DNA from: JAHIYU01 sp964476155
GTDB lineage: Bacteria; Krumholzibacteriota; Krumholzibacteriia; LZORAL124-64-63
Reading direction: 5' to 3'
DNA length: 64,000 nucleotides
NCBI GenBank assembly: GCA_964476155.1
Contig: CAYYYS010000002.1
Coordinates: 1 to 64,000 of the forward strand
This document shows positions 1-5,762 of the stretch, in pieces. The stretch's first letter is position 1, and each line of letters opens with the position of its first letter. The position numbers and the translations under genes are program-made. The notes below the pieces were generated by a model. The model was given only the letters and a program-made list of their open reading frames with translations, made no database searches and was not told the origin of the DNA.

Positions 1-1
1 C

Positions 2-94
2 GGGTCGGGCAGACCGATGCCGGCGGGGATCTACCTGCTGCGGGCGGAGTCTTCCAATGCCGCCTGGACGGGGCGGGGGGTGTTGCTGCGGTGA
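2..94 (+). CDS. C-terminal end of an exported protein with FlgD-like Ig tail (5' end outside window)
   Basis: Only the last 30 codons are present. They read through a PAGIYLLRAE strand and finish in GVLLR before TGA at 92-94. This is the usual last pair of strands of the FlgD-like Ig domain that closes many exported proteins in FCB-type bacteria: an aGxYf.r strand, then a short basic end. The same ending occurs in full at 1259-2671 (ASGVFYGRLL...MVLIR) and 15638-16393 (ASGAYFARLH...LTLVR). The tail probably serves secretion or surface anchoring, but that role is inferred for this lineage. The function of the main body is unknown because it lies outside the window. Confidence 0.6.
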   Translation, partial: GSGRPMPAGIYLLRAESSNAAWTGRGVLLR

Positions 95-389
95 TTCGGC
101 TGCCTATCCCCCCTCCAGAAATATCTCACATTCCACAATCCCCCCTGGCTTTATCCGCGGCTGGAGATATGTCGCTAATCGGTGGGTGACGAAGCACTAC
201 AGGTTCGTCGTCGTCGACTGGAGCACGTGTCCCCATGAGGTAGTCACCGTCGCGGGTGACGTCTGGATCAAAAACAACTGGCCTCGGATCGTGAGATTAA
301 GCAAAAGGTGCAGCTATCAAACCCCGCGCAAGCTGCTGCCCGACCAGGAAAACAAGACATGGAGTGAAATCAAGTCCATGTATCAATAG
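95..389 (+). pseudogene. Remnant of a small exported protein ending in TWSEIKSMYQ
   Basis: An open frame runs on from inside the preceding gene, but its first part (to about 125) cannot be native because it overlaps that gene. There is no signal peptide and no ribosome binding site; a GTG at 186 is the only late start. The last residues, TWSEIKSMYQ, match the C-terminal tail of the proteins ending at 20349, 21146, 3060 and 21734. The codons of the preceding 60 residues are AT-richer than their surroundings. I read this as the 3' remnant of a gene of the WG-tail family. The rest of the protein matches nothing I recognise. It could instead be a short live gene with a GTG start. Confidence 0.4.
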
Positions 390-405
390 GTTCGCGGCGA
401 TGGAT

Positions 406-437
406 GAGGGGCCGTTTCACTCCGGTGGGACGGCCTC
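406..437 (+). terminator. Hairpin after the tail remnant
   Basis: GAGGGGCCGT pairs with ACGGCCTCTT across a loop of about 14 bases, 17 bases after the stop at 389. The run of T after the stem is weak, so the terminator role is tentative. Confidence 0.35.
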
Positions 438-566
438 TTCGTCCTGCGAAATGCACAAAGACATGGAAGCCAACAGCCACTCTGAAGATCTTTTTCACAC
501 CCCGCACCTGTCCCTTTCCAAAACTCGTCCGCCATCACCCTGTGCCATTCAAGGAGTTACGGCGCC

Positions 567-1046
567 TTGCCGATAAGCTCCAATTATGCTGAAAATCATC
601 CTACTTGTGGGGTACTGGCTCCGAACGCAAAGCTGCGGCTGGCAGTGATCGACTCGGCCGGACCGGCCGGTGCGACGTTGCAGCTACTTGAGGATGCGCG
701 CGAGCAGATGGGGCTGCCGGAGGTCGAGGTCACCGACGACATGCCGCCGTCCGCGGCTCGGCAGGCCGCCGCGCGCTGTTGGGCTTTGCTACTGGTGCGG
801 GTCTACGAATGCCTGGCGCTGTTGTACCCCAGGTGCGGCGAGCCGATGCGGATCATCGCGTTCGTGCTCGATCCGCCGGTGATCGAGCGGATCCTCGATC
901 ACATCGGCGAACCGACTACGCCGCCGATGATTCTGCCGGCGCGATCGCCGCCGCAGGCCGAGATGGATTTCGACCAGGTGGCCGGATCCGCTGAATGGCC
1001 GGAGATGGATCAGGCGGCGGGGGAAGTCGACGATACCTGGGGCTGA
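567..1046 (+). pseudogene. C-terminal fragment of an IS91-type transposase
   Basis: From about base 633 the frame encodes the end of a Y2/IS91-like transposase. It has an LRLAVIDSAG segment, then R-C-W-A-L-L-L-V-R-V-Y-E, a degraded zinc knuckle (YPRCGEPMRIIAF, where family members read CPxCG-x-M), an I-L-D-H-I-G-E-P-T segment, and a proline-rich PARSPPQAE followed by an acidic end. The catalytic N-terminal two-thirds (HUH and paired Tyr) is absent. The first Cys of the knuckle is replaced by Tyr, and the only start is an unsupported TTG. It is therefore a dead 3' fragment. A second, shorter piece of the same end lies at 2690-2745 in the same orientation, so the gene at 1259-2671 sits between two relics of one element. 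Confidence 0.65.
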
Positions 1047-1258
1047 ATTCCGAAGTAGGCGAATGACCAGTCGGTGTGCGCGGGAGGGGGGCTTGGCGGC
1101 GGATGGGCCGGTGTGCCATTGTCTGGTTCGATTCGGCGTTTAATGGGCCGTTTTCGGTGTTTCGGCGGGAATTCGGATGGCGGAGAATAGACGCGGCGGA
1201 CAATTGGTGGTAGAATCGATTGCGTGATTCGGAAGAGTGGTTGTGAGGAGGGTGGACT

Positions 1259-2671
1259 ATGCGTTTGAATTTACTATCACCCGGTAGACGTATGTTCTTC
1301 ATGTTCGTGTTTGTTCCTGTGTTCTCGATGATGGTGCTGCCCGTATCCGCTGAGGAGGGGCCGACCTATTCGATAAGAACGTTCTCTCGTACAGTGGGGC
1401 TCGACCCTGTAGTCGGCCAGCCCTGGCGGGAACATCGCGGGGCCGACCTCCTGGATCCTTCCGGGGAAGGGGACGAGCCTTTTTTTATCGATCCAGGACC
1501 CGGTCCGGATGTACAGGTCGAGGCGCCGGACGTACTACTGATTCCCGCAGTGGACGCCGATGCTGCGGAAGTGGATGCCATCAGCGCCTCATACGATGTC
1601 CCGTTGGACCATTTCTACCTCGCCTTCTCAGTTGATTTCCTTCGATCGGAGGGCGTGGAGGGCGATGCGCCATTCAACGTCAAGCAGCAGTGGGAGATGA
1701 ACCATCCGGAAGGCGACATATTTTTCGCTCTTCCCGAGATGAAGATCGGGCACGCAATACCTGTTCCCGCAAACTTGCACATCGATGCTGCGGGCGTGGG
1801 CAATACGCACTCCTTTTCTCCTCTCTACCGAAGCAATCAGACCAAGTTCGATCTCGGTCCGCGGGTAGCGCCCGACCAGGCGTGGTTAGACGAGGAGTTG
1901 TATGACGATATCGACGCATTTGACTTTCACTCGTTTATGTCGTCCGCCATTCCCTTTCCCGACAAACCGCTCTACCTTTCGGTGGATGAGCAGACAGCGC
2001 TGAACAATGCCGCCAATCTCCCCGCAGTGACCGGCGGCGACATTCTCGTCTGTGAGACGGCCGGGATATTCATGTGGGCGCCGTCGTGGGACCTGGGCCT
2101 GATGACCACTGACGACATCGACGCCCTCGTCGTCTTCGGCGATCAGAATCTTGAATACGACCCGAGCGATGTCATTCTCTTCTCGCTCCACCCTGATTCG
2201 CCGACCCTCGCCATCAACGGCTTTTCAGCAGCAGATGTTCTCGTAGCCCATTGGCAGGCGCCGCCCACACTCTTCGCTTCGGCCGCCCATCTCGGTCTCC
2301 GGGCTGAAGACGACCTCGATGCACTGGCGCCGGTTTTCGAGGAAGCCCCTTTCCTAGCCAACTCGTCGATCCCGGTTTCGAGATCGACCCTGAATATTCG
2401 AAGCTACCCGAATCCATTCAATCCGATGACCACCCTGTCCTATTCAGTCGAATCGAAAGAGCGAGGCAACTCTCTTGTCCGTCTGGAGATCTTTGACATC
2501 ACGGGGCGGCGGGTGCGCACCCTTGTGGACGAGCAGCTTCCTGCCGGAAATTACACCAGTTCCTGGGATGGAACGACTGCGTCCGGCTCCTCTGTCGCTT
2601 CCGGGGTTTTCTACGGCAGGCTCCTCATCGATGACCGAATGGCAACGAGCAAGATGGTCCTCATTCGATAG
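1259..2671 (+). CDS. Exported protein of unknown function with C-terminal FlgD-like Ig domain
   Basis: 470 residues. The ATG follows a good GAGGAGGG site. Residues 1-31 form a hydrophobic signal peptide ending near VSA. The middle holds two loosely repeated blocks built around DDIDAL (near 284) and DDLDAL (near 350), each preceded by an aromatic/hydrophobic stretch; similar blocks occur in exported proteins of FCB and planctomycete-like bacteria, with no known activity. From about 380 a typical tail begins: YPNPFNP, then the FDITGRRVRTL strand, an AGNYTSSWDG loop, and ASGVFYGRLL, ending MVLIR. This domain is often taken as a secretion or anchoring module, so I expect a surface or periplasmic location. 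The gene is flanked on both sides by transposase remnants and may have been carried in by that element. Confidence 0.75.
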   Translation: MRLNLLSPGRRMFFMFVFVPVFSMMVLPVSAEEGPTYSIRTFSRTVGLDPVVGQPWREHRGADLLDPSGEGDEPFFIDPGPGPDVQVEAPDVLLIPAVDADAAEVDAISASYDVPLDHFYLAFSVDFLRSEGVEGDAPFNVKQQWEMNHPEGDIFFALPEMKIGHAIPVPANLHIDAAGVGNTHSFSPLYRSNQTKFDLGPRVAPDQAWLDEELYDDIDAFDFHSFMSSAIPFPDKPLYLSVDEQTALNNAANLPAVTGGDILVCETAGIFMWAPSWDLGLMTTDDIDALVVFGDQNLEYDPSDVILFSLHPDSPTLAINGFSAADVLVAHWQAPPTLFASAAHLGLRAEDDLDALAPVFEEAPFLANSSIPVSRSTLNIRSYPNPFNPMTTLSYSVESKERGNSLVRLEIFDITGRRVRTLVDEQLPAGNYTSSWDGTTASGSSVASGVFYGRLLIDDRMATSKMVLIR

Positions 2672-2689
2672 TGCAGCCGGGCATTGGGG

Positions 2690-2745
2690 CCGTCGCAGAT
2701 TCTGCCGGCACGCTCACCGCCGCAGGCCGAGATTGTGTCTGATTC
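2690..2745 (+). pseudogene. Second, shorter transposase 3' remnant
   Basis: The bases ATTCTGCCGGCACGCTCACC and the following CGCAGGCCGAGAT repeat those at 930-965 with few changes, and both translate as ILPARSPPQAE. It lies 18 bases after the stop of the FlgD-tail gene, in the same direction as the longer remnant at 567-1046. Only the last part of the transposase is kept. Confidence 0.6.
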
Positions 2746-2796
2746 GGGTGGAAATGAGGACCTAACGGCAGTTGGCAGCGGTTCTATGGGAAGAGA

Positions 2797-3060
2797 TTGT
2801 GGAATGGGGGGGGCCGGTTCGTCGAAGTCTGGTTGAATCGTCGATTTTTCGTACCTGCCTGCTGGCTCTGGGACTGTTCTCCCCAGGCCTATACCCACGA
2901 CATCTTCCGCATCACCCTGCTGTGGGTGGCACCCTATCCGGCTTCGAGCTCCGTACCCATTCCGTCCGAAACGTACGAGGTGCTGCTGGTTGTCGTGCGG
3001 ATCAGCGTGACCGAAACCGAGTCCCTGACCTGGAGCACCCTCAAGACGCTATATCGGTAA
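2797..3060 (+). pseudogene. Orphan tail fragment ending in TWSTLKTLYR
   Basis: 87 codons from a TTG, without signal peptide or convincing ribosome binding site. The last ten residues (TWSTLKTLYR) are the WG-type tail seen at the ends of four other reading frames in this window. The preceding segment (YTHDIFRITLLWV and EVLLVVVRISV) has the beta-strand look of a small exported domain, but the N-terminus reads like non-coding sequence and abuts a transposase remnant. The best reading is the 3' end of a truncated tail-bearing gene. A short active gene cannot be excluded. Confidence 0.45.
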
Positions 3061-3073
3061 GGCGATTATTTGA

Positions 3074-3100
3074 TTGCGTTTTATCCGCTAGACGTGTACC
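3074..3100 (+). promoter_or_regulatory. Candidate promoter of RRM copy 1
   Basis: TTGCGT, 15 bases, TGTACC. The same arrangement (TTGCGC, 15 bases, TATACC) stands at the same distance before copy 2, and the bases around it are conserved (CCTTG, then CCGCA). The spacer is one or two bases short of the sigma-70 optimum. Confidence 0.45.
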
Positions 3101-3169
3101 TTGGAACCGCAATTGATAATGGCTATTAAATTCTCCGGCTGAGCCAGAGACGGCTTCATTACGTTGCAG

Positions 3170-3264
3170 CCCCTAGCGAAGCGTCGCAGGGGTGTTCGAG
3201 GCATAAAGGTCCATCGGAACTAGCCGGTGCCCCCGAATGCCTGTGTTATGCCGGAAATCCGGCA
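3170..3264 (+). ncRNA. Structured 5' leader of RRM copy 1
   Basis: Three stems can be drawn. P1: CCCCU/AGGGG (3170-3174 with 3188-3192) continuing as GCGA/UCGC around an AGCG loop. P2: AGGCAU/AUGCCU (3199-3204 with 3237-3242), enclosing AUCGG/CCGGU (3213-3217 with 3224-3228). P3: UGCCGG/CCGGCA (3249-3254 with 3259-3264) around AAAU. The copy-2 leader keeps every stem through compensating changes. The start codon follows P3 by 18 bases. I do not recognise a described riboswitch; autoregulation by the RRM protein is a natural guess. Confidence 0.6.
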
Positions 3265-3282
3265 AGAAGCGAGTTTGTGGAA

Positions 3283-3555
3283 ATGAAGAAGATCTACGTC
3301 GGAAACCTGCCCTTCACCGCCACCGAAGACGAAGTGCGCGACCTGTTTGGTGCGCATGGTGAGGTCCACTCCGTGGCCCTGATCAACGACCGTGACACGG
3401 GCCGGCCCCGTGGCTTCGGCTTCGTCGAGATGGACGACGCTCCGGCCGCCGCCGCCATCAGTGCCATCAACGGTACCTCGATGGGTGGTCGCGACCTGAA
3501 CGTGAACGAGGCCCGCGAGCGGCCCCGGCGCGACAACCGCGGCTCGGGTTGGTAG
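3283..3555 (+). CDS. RRM-domain RNA-binding protein, copy 1
   Basis: 90 residues: one complete RRM fold with a short basic end. RNP2 is IYVGNL (residues 4-9) and RNP1 is RGFGFVEM (43-50), carrying the aromatic residues that stack on RNA bases. The end is ERPRRDNRGSGW, arginine/glycine-rich. Such single-RRM proteins in bacteria are often cold- or stress-induced RNA chaperones; the function here is inferred. I place the start at the ATG at 3283, matching the start of copy 2; a GTG at 3277 is in frame. The gene lies behind a folded leader and before a strong terminator, so it is monocistronic. It differs from copy 2 mainly in APAAAAI versus AACAAAI and in the final basic stretch. Confidence 0.9.
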   Translation: MKKIYVGNLPFTATEDEVRDLFGAHGEVHSVALINDRDTGRPRGFGFVEMDDAPAAAAISAINGTSMGGRDLNVNEARERPRRDNRGSGW

Positions 3556-3585
3556 ACGACCCGGACGAATCTGTCCGAACAGATG

Positions 3586-3617
3586 GACCCCGCTTCTTCG
3601 GAGGCGGGGTCTTTTTT
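3586..3617 (+). terminator. Rho-independent terminator of RRM copy 1
   Basis: GACCCCGC pairs with GCGGGGTC around a ten-base TTCG-containing loop and is followed by TTTTTT, 30 bases after the stop. Confidence 0.9.
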
Positions 3618-3622
3618 ATTAT

Positions 3623-3649
3623 TTGCGCTTTACCGGAAGCCCGTATACC
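3623..3649 (+). promoter_or_regulatory. Candidate promoter of RRM copy 2
   Basis: TTGCGC, 15 bases, TATACC. It begins just after the T-run of the copy-1 terminator and matches the copy-1 promoter box in order and spacing. Confidence 0.45.
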
Positions 3650-3720
3650 TTGATCCCGCATTGACAGTGAATATTGATTCTTAGATTTTACGATCCGAGT
3701 CCAATTTCAGGTCAGTGCAA

Positions 3721-3816
3721 CCTCTCGCGAATCGTCGCAGGGGTATTTCGAGGCCTGAAGGTCCACCGGAAGAAGCCGGTGCCCCCGAAGGCCTGAGTTT
3801 GCCGGAAACCCGGCAA
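3721..3816 (+). ncRNA. Structured 5' leader of RRM copy 2
   Basis: It has the same three-stem fold as copy 1. P1: CCUCU/AGGGG plus GCGA/UCGC with an AUCG loop (3721-3743). P2: AGGCCU/AGGCCU (3751-3756 with 3789-3794); relative to copy 1 one A-U pair has become C-G. The inner stem is ACCGG/CCGGU (3765-3769 with 3776-3780), where a U-G of copy 1 is C-G. P3: UUGCCGG/CCGGCAA (3799-3805 with 3810-3816), one pair longer. The segments GGUCC and GGUGCCCCCGA, unpaired in this model, are kept exactly in both copies, which suggests a binding site or tertiary contact. Confidence 0.6.
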
Positions 3817-3834
3817 GAAGTGAGTTTGTGGAAC

Positions 3835-4107
3835 ATGAAGAAGATCTACGTCGGAAACCTGCCTTTCACCGCCACCGAAGACGAAGTGCGCGACCTGTTT
3901 GGCGCCCATGGTGAGGTCCACTCCGTGGCCCTGATCAACGACCGCGACACGGGCCGCCCCCGTGGCTTCGGTTTCGTCGAGATGGACGATGCCGCTTGCG
4001 CCGCCGCCATCAGTGCCCTCAACGGCACCAACATGGGTGGCCGCGACCTGAACGTGAACGAGGCCCGTGACAAGCCCCGTCGCGACAACCGTGGCTCGGG
4101 TTGGTAG
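3835..4107 (+). CDS. RRM-domain RNA-binding protein, copy 2
   Basis: 90 residues, nearly identical to the gene at 3283. RNP2 is IYVGNL, RNP1 is RGFGFVEM, and the basic tail is DKPRRDNRGSGW. One Cys (residue 54) is unique to this copy. The ATG at 3835 starts exactly at MKKIYVGNL; an in-frame extension upstream would translate the folded leader and is not credible. With two copies under similar promoters the dose or timing of the protein may be tuned, but no sequence feature tells the two roles apart. Confidence 0.9.
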   Translation: MKKIYVGNLPFTATEDEVRDLFGAHGEVHSVALINDRDTGRPRGFGFVEMDDAACAAAISALNGTNMGGRDLNVNEARDKPRRDNRGSGW

Positions 4108-4136
4108 ACGACTCGGACTAATTGTCCGGTAAGTTG

Positions 4137-4165
4137 GACCCCGCCTCTTCGGAGGTGGGGTTTTT
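4137..4165 (+). terminator. Rho-independent terminator of RRM copy 2
   Basis: CCCCGCCTC pairs with GAGGTGGGG around TTCG and is followed by TTTTT, about 30 bases after the stop. Confidence 0.9.
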
Positions 4166-4196
4166 ATTTTTACCCGTGTAAACGACGGCCAGACCG

Positions 4197-4508
4197 TCAG
4201 TCCTCACGGCTTTCCAACCGCTTCTTCGCCGCCCGCTGCAAATCCAACAACGTCTCGGGCTGATCCACACCCAGCCGCATCGTCTCATCCTCAACCAGCT
4301 CGCGTTGCGTCTTCGGCGTCTCGTCCGGCGTCCACTCGCCGCGCACCAGCGCCTTCACCTGCTCGCGATCGAAACGCCATTGCCCGCCGATCTGCGCGCC
4401 GGGCATTTCGCCGCGCTTGACCATCCGTTGGATGGTTCGCTCGGAGACCTGGAGGAGTTCGGCTGTTTGTTGGAGGGTGAGTATTTCGGGGTAGTCGCTC
4501 TGCATCAT
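4197..4508 (-). CDS. Excisionase-type helix-turn-helix DNA-binding protein
   Basis: 103 residues. Residues about 10-57 form the winged helix of the Xis/MerR-like HTH_17 group: ILTLQQTAELLQVSERTIQR, then VKRGEMPGAQIGGQWRF, with the conserved G-x-W-R-F wing. The remaining charged, helical half is probably for dimer or partner contacts. The start is ATG at 4508, five bases after AGGAGG. Proteins of this kind are either stand-alone regulators or antitoxin/excisionase partners; no toxin, integrase or phage gene is nearby, so a small regulator is more likely. Two 15-base direct repeats lie just upstream of its start (4546-4580) and could be its own operator. Confidence 0.75.
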   Translation of the reverse strand: MMQSDYPEILTLQQTAELLQVSERTIQRMVKRGEMPGAQIGGQWRFDREQVKALVRGEWTPDETPKTQRELVEDETMRLGVDQPETLLDLQRAAKKRLESRED

Positions 4509-4545
4509 GGTCACCTCCTGCTTGGGTGATCACAATATAGCATAG

Positions 4546-4580
4546 TTGTCGCACAGTGTCGCCTATTGTCGCGCTGTGTC
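4546..4580. promoter_or_regulatory. Pair of 15-base direct repeats upstream of the HTH gene
   Basis: TTGTCGCACAGTGTC (4546-4560) and TTGTCGCGCTGTGTC (4566-4580) differ at two positions and are spaced 20 bases, close to two helical turns. They lie between the stop of the oxidase operon and the HTH gene. On the minus strand a TATATT at 4535-4540 could be a -10 box, so the repeats cover the -35 region. This would fit autoregulation. Confidence 0.45.
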
Positions 4581-5762
4581 CTACTTGAGCGCTTCCGTCT
4601 TAGCCGCCCAGAAATCCCGATCAAATCGGAAACAAGCATGCACATCTTCAGGCAACGTTGACTTCCCATCGATAATCAACGACGTCACGTTCTTCGCCAC
4701 GCCCGGCCCCATCATGAACCCCTGCCCACACATCCCCACCGCCAGCATCAACCCGTCGACACCCTTGACCCGATCGATAATCGGCACGCCGTCGGGCGTC
4801 ATCGGATAGCACCCCCTCCACACACGACGGATCAGCAGGTTCTTCAGCCGTGGAATCAATGAGATCATACGATTAGCAAGGATCGGCAAAAACTCCGACA
4901 ACGACTCGCGGTTGGTGCCCGGGAAGAGCTCGCGCGGCGTGTAGCAGAAGATGATCTGCCCTTCGTGGTTCTGGCCGAAGTAGAAGTTGGCCGTCTTGCC
5001 TTCGGGGCCGGGGCGCATGTCCACCACGAGCGGCTTGAGGAAAGGCGCGACCGGCGCGCTGATGCCCGCTTCGTGCACGTCGGGAATGACGGGGATCTTC
5101 AGGTTGAGCAGCTTGCCGTGCTCGGCGGCGTCGGCGCCGGTGGCCAGGATGATTTCGCCGCCGTGGTAGTCACCGAGATCGGTCTTCACGCCGATGACCT
5201 TGTCGCCGTCGCGCAGGTAGCCGATGACGCGCTCGTTGAAGTGGAACTCCGCGCCGTTGTTCTGGGCCTCGCGCTGGAAGGCGACAGGTGCCAGCAGGGG
5301 GGATACCTGACCGTCGTTGGGGCTATAGGTGCCGCCGCGCAGGCCGTCGCGGGTGATGCCGGGGCAGAGCTCGGCCACGCGGTCGGCGTCGACCCAGTCG
5401 ATCTCCAGGCCGTGGGATTTTTGGATGGGCAGGATGCCCTTGAACAGCCCTTCCATCGGCTCGTCGAAGACGGGGAAGCAGTAGCCGCCGGTTTTCCAGC
5501 CCACGCTGAACCCGTATTCCTCTTCCCAACCCGTGAAGATCTTGAGGCTCTCGCCGCAGGTCATGATCTTGCCGGGGTCGGAGTGGGTGGCGCGTACGCC
5601 GCCGATGGCGGCCTTGTTGTCGCCCTGGCCCGCGGCGGGGCGGCATTCGAGGACCAGCACCTTGAGGCCGGCCTGGGCCAGGAAGCAGGCGGTGGGGGTG
5701 CCGACGCTGCCGGCGCCCACGACGATCGCGTCGTATGTCTTGTCAGCGGCCACTTCAGTCAC
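4581..5762 (-). CDS. FAD-dependent amino-acid dehydrogenase, DAO/HcnC family
   Basis: 393 residues. The N-terminus carries the FAD-binding Rossmann motif VGAGSVG (15-21), the VLVLEC strand ending in an acidic residue, and a GGVRATHSDP segment typical of glycine/sarcosine/proline oxidases and of HcnC and opine oxidase B. Near the C-terminus, TPDGVPIIDRV and GMCGQGFMMGPGVAKN form the second FAD-contact region. It should oxidise the C-alpha to N bond of an amino acid or imino acid. It is the last gene of a four-gene operon, overlaps the upstream gene by 8 bases, and lacks a signal peptide. With the HcnAB-like partner it most likely forms the substrate-oxidising part of a multi-subunit dehydrogenase. 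Glycine, proline, hydroxyproline and opines are all possible substrates. Confidence 0.8.
   Translation of the reverse strand: MTEVAADKTYDAIVVGAGSVGTPTACFLAQAGLKVLVLECRPAAGQGDNKAAIGGVRATHSDPGKIMTCGESLKIFTGWEEEYGFSVGWKTGGYCFPVFDEPMEGLFKGILPIQKSHGLEIDWVDADRVAELCPGITRDGLRGGTYSPNDGQVSPLLAPVAFQREAQNNGAEFHFNERVIGYLRDGDKVIGVKTDLGDYHGGEIILATGADAAEHGKLLNLKIPVIPDVHEAGISAPVAPFLKPLVVDMRPGPEGKTANFYFGQNHEGQIIFCYTPRELFPGTNRESLSEFLPILANRMISLIPRLKNLLIRRVWRGCYPMTPDGVPIIDRVKGVDGLMLAVGMCGQGFMMGPGVAKNVTSLIIDGKSTLPEDVHACFRFDRDFWAAKTEALK

Larger units (their letters stand above)
3069..4165 (+). repeat. Tandem duplication of an RRM gene unit (promoter, leader, CDS, terminator)
   Basis: Two adjacent units of about 550 bases (3069-3617 and 3618-4165) share a promoter-like box, a folded leader, an almost identical 90-codon gene and a similar terminator. 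The coding parts are most alike. The stretches between promoter and leader have drifted most, so selection rather than recency explains the similarity of the rest. Confidence 0.8.

Noticed and set aside
3170..3816. Known riboswitch such as cobalamin, SAM or c-di-GMP type
   Set aside because: None of the hallmark boxes I know fits the conserved unpaired segments, and the downstream gene is an RNA-binding protein.
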